Source of the DNA: an uncultured Erysipelotrichaceae bacterium
Lineage (GTDB): Bacteria > Bacillota_I > Bacilli_A > Erysipelotrichales > Erysipelotrichaceae
Length of the DNA: 64,000 nt
Direction: 5' to 3'
Assembly: GCA_903789495.1 (NCBI GenBank)
Contig: CAIFEQ010000002.1
Coordinates: forward strand, 107,788 to 171,787
Below are positions 38,793 to 47,241 of the stretch, one piece after another. The notes beneath the pieces were generated by a model. It made no database searches and had not been told where the DNA came from. It saw nothing but the letters and a program-made list of their open reading frames with translations. Made by a program: the position numbers and the translations under genes. How positions within the stretch are numbered: position 1 is the first letter of the stretch; the number at the start of each line of letters is the position of its first letter.

Positions 38793-38817
38793 AAAAAAGG
38801 AGCTTCGGCTCCTTTTC
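38793..38817. terminator. Bidirectional terminator between AAA+ and MATE genes
   Basis: AAAAGGAGC-TTCG-GCTCCTTTT, stable UUCG-type tetraloop, serves both convergent genes. Confidence 0.9.
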
Positions 38818-40177
38818 ATGATGCCTGGGCAGGTGCGAGTTCCTGCTCGACCTGTTTCATGATGCGCTTATAGCAGATCAGGACATAGATGGTGCCGCAG
38901 ATCCAGGCGGCCTGGTCGGTCCAGCAGATGGCGGTATAGCCATAGAGCGGGGTGAACACCGTTGCGACCACCGTCCGGCCCAGCATCTCCACCACACCGC
39001 TGATGGCCGAGGGCCGGCTGTGGCCCAGGCCCTGCAGGGTCTGCCGGGTGACGTTCATGGCCGGCAGGCACCAGTAGAAGAAGCCGATGGCCCGCAGATA
39101 GCGCGCCGCGGCGGCGATGATGTCGGCTGAACTGCCGGCATCCAGGAACAGGGTCGTCAGATTCCCGCCGAAGAAGATCAGCACCAGTCCGGCAAAGACA
39201 CTGTAGATCAGGGAGATCTTCATGCCCTGCCGGTAGCCCGCCTTGATGCGGTCCAGCTGCCGGGCTCCATAGTTCTGGGAAACGAAAGTGGAAGTGGCGG
39301 TCGCAAAGGCATCAAACGGCGAAATCATCAGCTGCTTGATCTTGAGGCCCGCCGCAAAGGCCGTGACATACAGGATTCCCAGGGAATTGTTCTGCGTCTG
39401 CATGACCATGGAGCCGATGGCAATCAGGGAATACTGCAGGCCCATCGGCAGACTGACCCCCAGGGAGTACCGGGCGGCATCGGCATCGAAGTGCTGTTCC
39501 TGTCTGCTGACATGCAGGACCGGGACCCGGTGCAGGATGAACAGCAGGCACAGCAGGCCGGAGATGCCCTGCGAGGCAATGGTCGCCACCGCGGCTCCCA
39601 TCACACCCCAGTGCAGCTGCAGGATGCAGAAGAGATCCAGGAAGATGTTCAGGGTGGCACTGAAGGCCAGGAACAGGAAGGGCATCCGGCTGTTGCCGAT
39701 GGCCCGTAACAGGGCCGAACAGTAGTTGTACAGCAGGGTGCAGGGAATGCCGTAGAAGATCACGGACAGATAGGCATAGGCCTGCTCAAACAGTGTCTCC
39801 GGGGTATTCAGCAGATGCAGGATCGAGGTGCAGAGCAGACTGGTGACCAGGGTCAGGACTATGGCAATTGCGATCATCAGGACGGCCCCGGCATAGATGA
39901 AGGTATGCATGCGCTTCTGATCATTGGCCCCGAAAGCCGTAGCGACCGGAATGGTACAGCCGATGGCCGTGCCGATGCAGAAGCCCAGTACCATGAACTG
40001 CACGGAGCTGGAGGACCCCACTGCCCCCAGCGCATCCGCCCCCATGGTCTGACCGACAATTGCCGAGTCGACGATGTTATACAGCTGCTGGAACAGGTTG
40101 CCCAGCACCAGGGGTATGGAAAAATGCAGAATCAGCTGCAGCGGATCGCCGCTGGTCATTGCCTTGGTCTGTGCCAT
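38816..40177 (-). CDS. MATE family efflux transporter (second copy)
   Basis: 453 aa, 12 predicted membrane helices. N terminus DPLQLILHFSIPLVLGNLFQQLYNIVDSAIVGQTMGADALGAVGSSSS is typical of the DinF/NorM-like branch common in gut Firmicutes. Substrate unknown. It is only distantly similar to the MATE protein at 32498. Monocistronic with a GGAAGG site on the minus strand. Confidence 0.92.
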   Translation of the reverse strand: MAQTKAMTSGDPLQLILHFSIPLVLGNLFQQLYNIVDSAIVGQTMGADALGAVGSSSSVQFMVLGFCIGTAIGCTIPVATAFGANDQKRMHTFIYAGAVLMIAIAIVLTLVTSLLCTSILHLLNTPETLFEQAYAYLSVIFYGIPCTLLYNYCSALLRAIGNSRMPFLFLAFSATLNIFLDLFCILQLHWGVMGAAVATIASQGISGLLCLLFILHRVPVLHVSRQEQHFDADAARYSLGVSLPMGLQYSLIAIGSMVMQTQNNSLGILYVTAFAAGLKIKQLMISPFDAFATATSTFVSQNYGARQLDRIKAGYRQGMKISLIYSVFAGLVLIFFGGNLTTLFLDAGSSADIIAAAARYLRAIGFFYWCLPAMNVTRQTLQGLGHSRPSAISGVVEMLGRTVVATVFTPLYGYTAICWTDQAAWICGTIYVLICYKRIMKQVEQELAPAQAS

Positions 40178-40327
40178 GTTTCCCTCTCCTTCCTTCAGGC
40201 GCTGACATTATACGGTTTTCCCGGCAAAATGGTAAGAAAAAAGAATTCAGGAATCATGCAGGCATGGCCTCTGAAACAGGGTCATTCCGGAAACGGCTGA
40301 AACAGTTTCTGAAAGATCTGCCCGGAA

Positions 40328-40356
40328 TTGTAATCAGTCTCAGTAAATGATATAAA
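40328..40356 (+). promoter_or_regulatory. Promoter of the membrane-protein pair
   Basis: TTGTAA (40328-40333), 17-base spacer, TATAAA (40351-40356). The predicted start near 40363 leaves a 170-base leader. The region 40178-40327 between this and the MATE gene shows nothing that I can identify. Confidence 0.6.
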
Positions 40357-40362
40357 TGAATC

Positions 40363-40533
40363 AGAGTTTCCTGTGAAAACTCGCGGCGCAGATGAATATC
40401 CGGAACGGTTTCGAACCCTCCCTGGCAGCAGACGGCAGCACGGCAGAAGTCCTGCGGGGCGGTTCGATTTTCACTTTCCGGGCACATCCGGTTACGGGTA
40501 ATCCGGGAGTTCGCTAAAAGGGGGTTTCTCCAG
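40363..40533 (+). ncRNA. Structured 5' leader RNA of unknown class (candidate riboswitch)
   Basis: The leader can fold as GAGTTT/AAAACTC at its very start. A large stem follows, with GAACC(C)TCCC pairing to GGGG(C)GGTTC across 40419-40469, with further G/C-rich pairing inside. A third stem GGTTAC-GG-GTAATCC ends close to the ribosome binding site (AAAGGGGG). I could not match glycine, lysine, SAM, TPP, FMN, THF or T-box consensus elements. Length, position and GC-rich pairing are riboswitch-like; function is inferred. Confidence 0.4.
40392..40517 (+). CDS. Possible leader peptide inside the structured leader
   Basis: A 41-codon open frame (MNIRNGFEPSLAADG...NPGVR) begins 29 bases after the predicted transcript start and stops 16 bases before the next gene. 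No good ribosome binding site precedes it. It may be chance, or a regulatory peptide whose translation affects the leader fold. Confidence 0.25.
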   Translation: MNIRNGFEPSLAADGSTAEVLRGGSIFTFRAHPVTGNPGVR

Positions 40534-41241
40534 ATGACATATTTTGATGTCGCTACTGCTCCGCTGGTATACATCCTCGTGGCCATCGGCATTGCCATGG
40601 TCGTGGGGGTGGCGCTGATTTCCGGCCGGAAGGCATTCCAGAAATGCCTGGATGTCGGAATGAGCGAAGCGGAGACCAAGGGCGTGGTCAAGGCCAGTTC
40701 GGTCTTCGCCCTGGTGCCGAGCTTCTCCATCGTAATCGGTCTGATCTCTCTGTCGGCGCTGATCGGCCTGCCGTGGGCCTGGTGGCGTCTGTCCGTGGTC
40801 GGTGCGGTGACCTATGAAACCATGGTCGCCCAGATGGCTGCGGATGCCATGGGTTACACCAGCTTCGCGGATGCTCCGGCAGCGGTTTTCGGCAATGTCA
40901 TGTTCTGCATGACGATCGGCATCATCTTCGGCTGTGTCATGCTGGTGTTCGTCGGCAAGAAGCTGATGACCAGCTACGGCAAGATGCGCAGCAGCAACGG
41001 CAACTGGGGCCTGGTCATGAACTCCTGCTTCATGATTGCCATGTTCGCCGTCATGGTGCCGGGCAGCCTGACCAAGGGCACGGTGTACTGCCTGACGTTC
41101 CTGACGTCGGCCGTCTGTTCCTTCCTCATTGCCAAGATCGCCCAGGTCACGGGCGCCAAGTGGCTGAATCAGTTCAATCTGGCCATCTGTCTGATCCTGG
41201 GCATGGCGAGTTCGCTGCTCTGGACCAATCTGGTCGGCTGA
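40534..41241 (+). CDS. DUF5058-like integral membrane protein
   Basis: 235 aa, five or six membrane segments, beginning FDVATAPLVYILVAIGIAMVVGVALISGRKAFQKCLDVGMSEAE. Resembles the uncharacterised DUF5058 family. It is separated by only 15 bases from a second membrane protein, so the two probably form one transporter. Ribosome binding site AGGGGG. Family call is moderate; substrate unknown. Confidence 0.65.
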   Translation: MTYFDVATAPLVYILVAIGIAMVVGVALISGRKAFQKCLDVGMSEAETKGVVKASSVFALVPSFSIVIGLISLSALIGLPWAWWRLSVVGAVTYETMVAQMAADAMGYTSFADAPAAVFGNVMFCMTIGIIFGCVMLVFVGKKLMTSYGKMRSSNGNWGLVMNSCFMIAMFAVMVPGSLTKGTVYCLTFLTSAVCSFLIAKIAQVTGAKWLNQFNLAICLILGMASSLLWTNLVG

Positions 41242-41256
41242 AGGGGGTAAAACACT

Positions 41257-42045
41257 ATGAGTGAAAAAGAAAACATGGCCATGGATCCGTATGTCGAATG
41301 GGCACATTCCTTCGGCCGCAAATCCGTTGCGATGATCCTCATCTACATGTTCGTCATGCCGGCCATCATCTGCACGGTGTATGACTGCTGGCCGACCATG
41401 ACCGCTTTCCTGTCCGTTGCCCTGCCGATGTGCGCGCTGTTCTGGCCGATCGCGGCTTCGGAAGTCGTCTCCTATTCCCCGATTCTGGGTTCCAGCGTCT
41501 ACATTTCCTTCGTGACCGGCAACGTCCTGAACATGAAGCTGCCGTGCGCGATCAATGCCCAGGAACTGACCCATCAGGAACCGAACACGCCGGGCGGCGA
41601 CGCGGTTGCCCTGCTGGCCAACTGCACCTCGTCGATCACGACGGTTCTGGTCATCATCCTCGGCATGCTCATCATGGTGCCGCTGCAGCCGTTCCTGCAG
41701 TCTGATGCGGTGCGGACAGCGACCACATATATGCTGCCGGCCCTGTTCGGTCCGCTGACCCTGAGCTCTCTGAAGGAGAACAAGAACGGCAAGTACTGGA
41801 TCAAGAACAAGCTGGTCATCGGCATCATCCCGCTGATCCTGGCGATCATCATCTTCCTGAACTGGGATATGGCGTCTCTGTATCAGGGCTTCCTGGTCCT
41901 GGGTGCCATCGGTCTGTGCATCCTGATTGCCCGGATTCTCTATAACAAGGGGATTGTCCAGGTGGTCACCGGTCCGGAAGGCCGTCCGTATGTCGAAGGC
42001 GAGTCGGCGCCTGCCGCAGCTGCTCCGGCTGAGGAAAAGAAGTAA
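41257..42045 (+). CDS. Uncharacterised integral membrane protein, partner of the DUF5058-like protein
   Basis: 262 aa, about seven hydrophobic segments. Distinctive features: polar loop ALPMCALFWPIAASEVVSYSPILGSS, the stretch LPCAINAQELTHQEPNTPGGDAVALLANCTSSITTVLVI, and a disordered Ala/Glu tail ending EEKK. I do not recognise the family. Context suggests a two-component carrier, controlled by the leader RNA upstream. Confidence 0.7.
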   Translation: MSEKENMAMDPYVEWAHSFGRKSVAMILIYMFVMPAIICTVYDCWPTMTAFLSVALPMCALFWPIAASEVVSYSPILGSSVYISFVTGNVLNMKLPCAINAQELTHQEPNTPGGDAVALLANCTSSITTVLVIILGMLIMVPLQPFLQSDAVRTATTYMLPALFGPLTLSSLKENKNGKYWIKNKLVIGIIPLILAIIIFLNWDMASLYQGFLVLGAIGLCILIARILYNKGIVQVVTGPEGRPYVEGESAPAAAAPAEEKK

Positions 42046-42054
42046 ATCCATCAG

Positions 42055-42096
42055 AAAAAAGCGTCCCGCTGCATGCTTGTGCAGCAGGACGTTTTC
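42055..42096. terminator. Terminator between the membrane pair and sdpI
   Basis: GCGTCC(C)GCTGCA ... TGCAGC(A)GGACG hairpin with A and T tracts outside; works for both strands. Confidence 0.85.
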
Positions 42097-42104
42097 ATCT
42101 GCTT

Positions 42105-42776
42105 TCAATGGGTTTCAGAAGCATTGCCGTGCTGACGGAAATAGAGGTAGCTGTAGACGATCGGCACCAGGGCCGCCAGGAGCACCGCTGCCAGCATGAG
42201 CAGGTACAGCTTTTCCTCCGGGAACAGGAAGGAGCCGATCAGGACCAGCAGGCCGGCAAGGGCGAAGCACCAGCCCCCGACCCGGTGAGTGGCGTACCAG
42301 TTGTTCTCATCTGCCAGGGTCCAGGGTACCCGGATGCCCATGGTGTAGTTCTTCTGCACCTTGGGCAGATAGTTGCCCAGCAGCAGGAACAGCACCCCGA
42401 GGGCCCGGGTCAGAATCGTGATCACGGCGACCGGATGGCCTAAGCCATAAGACAGGATGATGCTGGTGACGACCACGCCCAGCAGGGGCATGATCAGCAC
42501 CACGATGCGGTTCATCTTGGCCGGCTGGTTCTGACTCTCCGGATCCTTGCCGGTGATGAACAGCATGAAGGTCTGCAGGACAATCAGAAACAGCGGCAGA
42601 CCGAACACCGCAAAGGCCCTGCTGCTGTAGCTGTCCGGCTGACCCGCGGCGTTGAAGTGCGTCGGGATCTGATCCGGCAGCGAAGACCAGCAGAGCAGTC
42701 CCGCCAGCAGGCAGCCGGCCAGAATGGCATAACTGAGCACAACCAGATTCCTGTTTTCTTTCAGCCAGTAATGCAT
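42105..42776 (-). CDS. sdpI: SdpI-like membrane immunity/signalling protein
   Basis: 223 aa with a DUF1648-type N terminus (LPDQIPTHFNAAGQPDSYSSR) and the SdpI domain NYLPKVQKNYTMGIRVPWTLADENNWYATHRVGG. In B. subtilis SdpI gives immunity to the SdpC toxin and sequesters the repressor SdpR. No sdpC-like toxin gene is nearby, so this may defend against other cells or have a general envelope role. It follows sdpR by 11 bases. Confidence 0.88.
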   Translation of the reverse strand: MHYWLKENRNLVVLSYAILAGCLLAGLLCWSSLPDQIPTHFNAAGQPDSYSSRAFAVFGLPLFLIVLQTFMLFITGKDPESQNQPAKMNRIVVLIMPLLGVVVTSIILSYGLGHPVAVITILTRALGVLFLLLGNYLPKVQKNYTMGIRVPWTLADENNWYATHRVGGWCFALAGLLVLIGSFLFPEEKLYLLMLAAVLLAALVPIVYSYLYFRQHGNASETH

Positions 42777-42787
42777 ATGCGATCTCC

Positions 42788-43057
42788 TTATTTCTTTGAA
42801 TCGGTCAGATCCTGCAGCCAGAGGATGGTCTCTTCCACCACACTGGTGTTGAGTTCGTAGTAGATATAGTTCTTCTGCCGGGTTTCCCGGATCAGGTCCG
42901 CCTTGCGCAGAATGCTGAGGTGGTAGGAGATCGTCGCGGCCGTCATATCAAAGTGCTCCGCGATCTCTCCGGCCGACATCCTGCCCCCCTTGAGCAGATG
43001 CAGGATCTGCCGGCGGACCGGAACGGACAGGGCTTTGAAGGTATCCTGAAATGACAT
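42788..43057 (-). CDS. sdpR: SdpR-like ArsR-family repressor
   Basis: 89 aa winged-helix protein: FKALSVPVRRQILHLLKGGRMSAGEIAEHFDMTAATISYHLSILRKADLI. No metal-site cysteines, as in SdpR. Autorepressor of the sdpRI operon; in the model SdpI captures it at the membrane when toxin is bound. A perfect inverted repeat lies just upstream. Confidence 0.9.
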   Translation of the reverse strand: MSFQDTFKALSVPVRRQILHLLKGGRMSAGEIAEHFDMTAATISYHLSILRKADLIRETRQKNYIYYELNTSVVEETILWLQDLTDSKK

Positions 43058-43072
43058 GGGTTCTCCTGTTTA

Positions 43073-43098
43073 GAATATTTTCTAATTAGAAAATATTC
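43073..43098. promoter_or_regulatory. Perfect palindromic operator upstream of sdpRI
   Basis: Half-sites GAATATTTTC and GAAAATATTC flank TAATTA; all 26 bases are palindromic. Located 16 bases before the sdpR start, as expected for an ArsR-type autorepressor site. The AT-rich core also offers the -10. Confidence 0.7.
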
Positions 43099-43174
43099 GA
43101 AATACCTGAGTCTGTCAAGTCCCGCGCCGCTTCCGCTGAAACGATATAATGAAGACAGAAAGAAGGTGCTGTCT

Positions 43175-44557
43175 ATGATCATTGGCGCCGCTGTTGTTCC
43201 GCATCCCCCGATGGCTCTGCCGGAGGTGGGGCATGGGGAAGAGAAAATCATTCCTGCCACCATCGATTCCTATCAGAAAACGGCAGAGTTCATTGCCCGC
43301 TGTCAGCCGGAGGTGCTGATCGTCAGCTCTCCGCATGCCATCCTCTACCGGGATTACTTCAATGTCTCCTCGGGCAGTCATGCCTGGGGCAGCATGGAGT
43401 CTTTCGGGGCCCGGCAGGTCAGCTTTGACGTTGCGTATGATGAGGAGCTGACGGAGACCCTGGATGCCCTGCTGGAGGCCGCCGGTTTTCCGGGCGGCAC
43501 TGCCTATGACCGGGAGAAGATGCTGGATCATGGCGTCATGGTGCCGCTGTACTACATCCGGAAGCTGATGCCGGATCTGCCCCTGGTGCGCCTGTCCTTA
43601 AGCGGCCTGTCCCTGAACATGCATTATCAGATGGGACAGTATGTGCAGCAGGCCTGTGACCAGCTGGGCCGGAAGGCCTTCTACCTGGCCAGCGGGGATC
43701 TGGCCCACTGCCAGAAGAAAGACGGCCCCTATGGCTGGCGGAAAGAGGGCGAAGAATATGATGCCCGCATCATGCAGGATCTGCGCGATGCCAACTTCGC
43801 CGCTTTGCTGGATTACGATCCCGCGTTTCTGGAGAAAGCCATGGAGTGCGGACACCGCTCCTTTGTGATGATGGCCGGGGCTCTGGATGGCCTGCAGGTG
43901 AAGCCGCATTATCTGAGTCACGAGAACATCACCGGGGTCGGCTATGGCTTTGTGACCTATGAGGTGACCGGAACAGCAGATCATCAGCACATCCTGGAGG
44001 ACCACCAGGCAGAAGAGAAGAAGAGTGCCGCCGAGCGGCTGGCCAGCGCCGATCCCTATGTGCAGCTGGCTTACCGCTCCATCGTGTCCTGGATCCGGGA
44101 CGGGAAAATCCTGCCGGTACCCGATGATGTGCCCGAAGAGATGCTCACGCAGAAAGCCGGGGCGTTTGTGTCCATCCATGAACATAAGGAACTGCGCGGC
44201 TGTATCGGCACCATCTCGCCGGTGCGGCAGAACCTGGCCAAAGAGATCATCTACAATGCGATCAGCGCTTCCACCAAGGATCCGCGCTTCAATCCCATCA
44301 CCGAAGACGAACTGCCCTATCTGGAAATCTCCGTGGATGTGCTGGGCAAGCCCGAACGGATCCTGCGTCCGGAGGAACTGGATGTCCATAAATATGGCGT
44401 GATCTGCACCATGGGCGGCCGCCGCGGCCTGCTTCTGCCGGATCTGGAAGGGGTGGATACCGTCCAGCAGCAGATCGACATCGCCTGCCGCAAGGGCGGC
44501 ATTGCCCCGGATGAACCGTTCCAGATGGAACGCTTTGAGGTCGTCCGGCATGTCTGA
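43175..44557 (+). CDS. AmmeMemoRadiSam system fused protein (Memo-like + AMMECR1)
   Basis: 460 aa. Residues about 1-265 form a Memo/LigB extradiol-dioxygenase-like domain (GAAVVPHPPMALPEVG; LIVSSPHAILYRD; ASGDLAHCQKKDGPYG). Residues about 285-460 form an AMMECR1 domain (AGAFVSIHEHKELRGCIGTISPVRQNLA; DPRFNPITEDELPYLEISVDVL). With the radical SAM gene downstream it forms the conserved but poorly understood AmmeMemoRadiSam module. ATG 43175 has AGAAGG 8 bases upstream and a TATAAT at about 43145. Confidence 0.92.
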   Translation: MIIGAAVVPHPPMALPEVGHGEEKIIPATIDSYQKTAEFIARCQPEVLIVSSPHAILYRDYFNVSSGSHAWGSMESFGARQVSFDVAYDEELTETLDALLEAAGFPGGTAYDREKMLDHGVMVPLYYIRKLMPDLPLVRLSLSGLSLNMHYQMGQYVQQACDQLGRKAFYLASGDLAHCQKKDGPYGWRKEGEEYDARIMQDLRDANFAALLDYDPAFLEKAMECGHRSFVMMAGALDGLQVKPHYLSHENITGVGYGFVTYEVTGTADHQHILEDHQAEEKKSAAERLASADPYVQLAYRSIVSWIRDGKILPVPDDVPEEMLTQKAGAFVSIHEHKELRGCIGTISPVRQNLAKEIIYNAISASTKDPRFNPITEDELPYLEISVDVLGKPERILRPEELDVHKYGVICTMGGRRGLLLPDLEGVDTVQQQIDIACRKGGIAPDEPFQMERFEVVRHV

Positions 44558-45368
44558 GGCCATCTGTACCGTCTGCGGGCGGAACTGTCATCTGCAGGAA
44601 GGACAGACCGGGTTCTGTCAGGGCCGGGGCTGCCGGAACGGGCAGGTGGTGTGTCTGAACTACGGCCGGCTGACCAGCCTGGCCATGGATCCCATTGAGA
44701 AGAAACCCCTGGCCGGTTTCCATCCCGGCTCCTGGATTCTCAGCGTGGGCAGCTATGGCTGCAGCTTTGCCTGCAGTTTCTGCCAGAACTACAGCATCTC
44801 CCGGGCAGATGAGCACAGTGTGCCCTGGCGGCAGGCTTCACCGGCAGAACTGGTGCAGACCGCCCGGCAGCAGGCAGGGAACCTTGGCATTGCCTTTACC
44901 TATAATGAACCCCTGATCAGCTGGGAGTATGTCCGGGATACGGCGGTTCTGGCGCATCAGGCGGGTCTGCTGACCGTCATGGTCAGCAATGGCTGTGCGG
45001 AACTGCCTGTGATAGAACAGCTGGCCGCCTGCATCGATGCCTGGAACATCGACTATAAAGGGGATGCGGCCTTCTACCGGGAACTGGGCGGACGCGAGGA
45101 TCTGGTCCGCCAGAGCATCGCCTATCTGATTCCCCGGAATCATGTCGAAGTCACCACCCTGATCATCCCGGGGAAGAATGACTCTGATGCCTTCATCGAC
45201 CAGGAAGCACGGTGGCTGGCTTCGCTGGATCCGGAAACCCATCTGCATCTGTCCCGCTACTTCCCCCGCTATCACTGCACCATTCCGGCTACCCCGCCGG
45301 CTACCCTGTACCGTCTGCGCGAAGTGGCCGGAAAATATCTGAAGCACGTGCATCTGGGCAATCTCTGA
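44550..45368 (+). CDS. AmmeMemoRadiSam system radical SAM enzyme
   Basis: 272 aa. The [4Fe-4S] motif is CSFACSFC (C71, C75, C78) and is preceded by an N-terminal cysteine cluster (C6, C9, C13, C23, C28: CTVCGRNCHLQEG...GFCQGRGC) typical of this family. Later motifs GIAFTYNEPLISWEYV and NIDYKGDAAFY are conserved. The start overlaps the upstream fused gene by 8 bases. The chemical target is unknown. Confidence 0.92.
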   Translation: MSEAICTVCGRNCHLQEGQTGFCQGRGCRNGQVVCLNYGRLTSLAMDPIEKKPLAGFHPGSWILSVGSYGCSFACSFCQNYSISRADEHSVPWRQASPAELVQTARQQAGNLGIAFTYNEPLISWEYVRDTAVLAHQAGLLTVMVSNGCAELPVIEQLAACIDAWNIDYKGDAAFYRELGGREDLVRQSIAYLIPRNHVEVTTLIIPGKNDSDAFIDQEARWLASLDPETHLHLSRYFPRYHCTIPATPPATLYRLREVAGKYLKHVHLGNL

Positions 45369-45396
45369 ATCCGTGAACCGTTCACGGATTCTTTTT
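45368..45396 (+). terminator. Terminator of the AmmeMemoRadiSam operon
   Basis: AATCCGTGAA-CCG-TTCACGGATT followed by CTTTTT; begins at the stop codon. Confidence 0.9.
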
Positions 45397-45427
45397 CCAG
45401 GCACTGCGTGGTATCGTGAAGAGGACC

Positions 45428-47017
45428 ATGAAAGTTCTGAAAATCCTGTTCGACATCGCCGGGCTGCTCGGTCTGTCCGCGCTCTGCTATCTGAATCTGA
45501 AGTTCTGTGCCGGACTGGATTTTTCCACCTATTCCGAAAAGGTCTCCATCGAGGCGCTGAATCCGGCCGCACAGCTGCTCATGGCGGCGGTACTGTGTGC
45601 GCTGCTGGTGCTGCTGCGGCGCTGGCTGAGCCGGCATCTGACCCGGACCGGTGCCTGGAAGGCGGTGCTGGTCATGACCGTGCTGTTTCTGGCGGCCGGT
45701 CTTTTCTTTGCCAGCCAGAATGACTATGAGCCGGTGTCGGACCAGTGGCAGGTCTGGGCCATGAGCGACCGGATTGCCAACGGGACGACCGACTATGAAC
45801 TCAACCGCAATACCCTGATCTACTGGCGGACCTATCCCCAGCAGGCCACGATGGCCTTCCTGTATGCCGGCCTGATGAAGCTCTTTCATCTGACCCGCAG
45901 CAGTCTGTTCGGGATCCGGGCCCTGCAGACCGTCTTTGCGGCGGGACTGATTCCCCTCATGTACCTGTTTGTCCGGGAATGGTGTCAGGACGAGGCGGCC
46001 GCGGTCTGCAGTGCGCTGTTCTGCACGCTCTGGACCCCGCTGCTGCTGTACACGGCCTATCTCTACCCGACCTCGATTTCCCTGACCCTGACGGTGCTGG
46101 CCTTCTGGCTGTGCGGCCGGGCCCTGCACGAACCCCGGCACAGACTGCGGCATCTGCTGCTGGCCGGGCTGGTGCTGATCCTGGACAACCTTTTCTATAT
46201 GGCAACCGCAATTGCCAGCGTGGCCTGTGTGCTGATCGTTGTGCTGGGCCTGCTGGCGGAAAAGCAGGAATCAGGAAAGAAACGGCTGCTGTACGGGCTG
46301 CTGTTCGGGGCCCTGGTGTTCGGGGGCGGCTGGCTCTGCCGGGAAGGGATCTATGCCTGGATGGAGCAGACCTATGGCTTTGAACTGCATGAAGGCATGC
46401 CGGCCAGTGCCTGGATCATGCTGGGAATCAGTGTGGAAGAAGGTGCCAATGGCGGTCCGGGCAGCTATGACAGCAGTGCGGTATACATGTATGAGCTCTG
46501 CCACTGGGAGAAGGCCCGCATGGATACCGAATCCCGCAGGGCCGTTGCCTACTACCTCAGCCGCTACCTGTCGGGGGAAGCGAGTCTGTACTTCTTTGAG
46601 CGCAAGACCATCTGTCAGTGGTGCGATCCCTGGTTTGCCAGCGTGCCCATGACCCTGTACCGCGGTGCTGAGACCTCTTCTGCTTTCCTGAATGCCCTGT
46701 ATGACAGCAGCGTGATGCCGGCCCTGGAGAAGGCGCTGCATGTGGCCGAGGTGTGTGTGGTCCTGCTGGCCGCCCTGTGGAGTCTGTCCGCCCTGAAGCG
46801 GATTGTCAGGAAAGAGCTGGACTTCTATGCCCTGCTGCCCCTGGTCTACTTTGCCGGCGGTTTTGTCTTTCAGTTCTTCTGGGAAGCCAAGGCCCGCTAT
46901 TGCGAACCGTACTTCGTCCTGCTGGTGCCGCTGGCCATGGCGGAGCTGGGACGTCTGGAGCAGGCGGTGCAGAACCATAGACGCATGTCGAAAGAGCAGC
47001 AGACACCGGTTTCCTGA
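45428..47017 (+). CDS. Polytopic glycosyltransferase, GT39/ArnT-like
   Basis: 529 aa with about 12 membrane segments. Large extracytoplasmic loop after helix 2 holds acidic residues (NDYEPVSDQWQVW), as in polyprenyl-phosphate-sugar transferases, where an Asp pair there is catalytic. It may glycosylate wall polymer or proteins. ATG 45428 is chosen; an in-frame GTG at 45416 lies inside the apparent extended -10 (TGG-TATCGT, 45412-45417). AAGAGG precedes the ATG closely. Confidence 0.72.
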   Translation: MKVLKILFDIAGLLGLSALCYLNLKFCAGLDFSTYSEKVSIEALNPAAQLLMAAVLCALLVLLRRWLSRHLTRTGAWKAVLVMTVLFLAAGLFFASQNDYEPVSDQWQVWAMSDRIANGTTDYELNRNTLIYWRTYPQQATMAFLYAGLMKLFHLTRSSLFGIRALQTVFAAGLIPLMYLFVREWCQDEAAAVCSALFCTLWTPLLLYTAYLYPTSISLTLTVLAFWLCGRALHEPRHRLRHLLLAGLVLILDNLFYMATAIASVACVLIVVLGLLAEKQESGKKRLLYGLLFGALVFGGGWLCREGIYAWMEQTYGFELHEGMPASAWIMLGISVEEGANGGPGSYDSSAVYMYELCHWEKARMDTESRRAVAYYLSRYLSGEASLYFFERKTICQWCDPWFASVPMTLYRGAETSSAFLNALYDSSVMPALEKALHVAEVCVVLLAALWSLSALKRIVRKELDFYALLPLVYFAGGFVFQFFWEAKARYCEPYFVLLVPLAMAELGRLEQAVQNHRRMSKEQQTPVS

Positions 47018-47123
47018 GCGGCCGGCTGTGCGGGTCATTGATGCAGGGCCTGCTGTTGTGAAAAAAGCAAGGAATTATGCGGAAAATCGGGCTTATTTTT
47101 CACCCAATTCTCATATCTGACAG

Positions 47124-47167
47124 TTGACAAAATTTGTTTACCCGCTAATCGATTGGAAGCGATTGCA
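47124..47167 (+). promoter_or_regulatory. ridA upstream region: -35 element and cre-like site
   Basis: TTGACA at 47124-47129 with a weak TAATCG 16 bases on; a later TATAAC at 47189-47194 may be the real -10. TGGAAGCGATTGCA at 47154-47167 fits the CcpA consensus except at its two W positions and is nearly palindromic. The rest of the 47018-47241 gap is AT-rich and shows no gene. Confidence 0.4.
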
Positions 47168-47241
47168 CTTCTGAAAAGTCGGTGGTAGTATAACAGTGGC
47201 AAGGTCAGAACTTGATCTCAGTCATAAAGGAGACTATCGAC

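Noticed and set aside
40465..40490. tRNA T-arm-like sequence (GGTTCGATT)
   Set aside because: No acceptor or anticodon arms around it; better explained as part of the leader stem.
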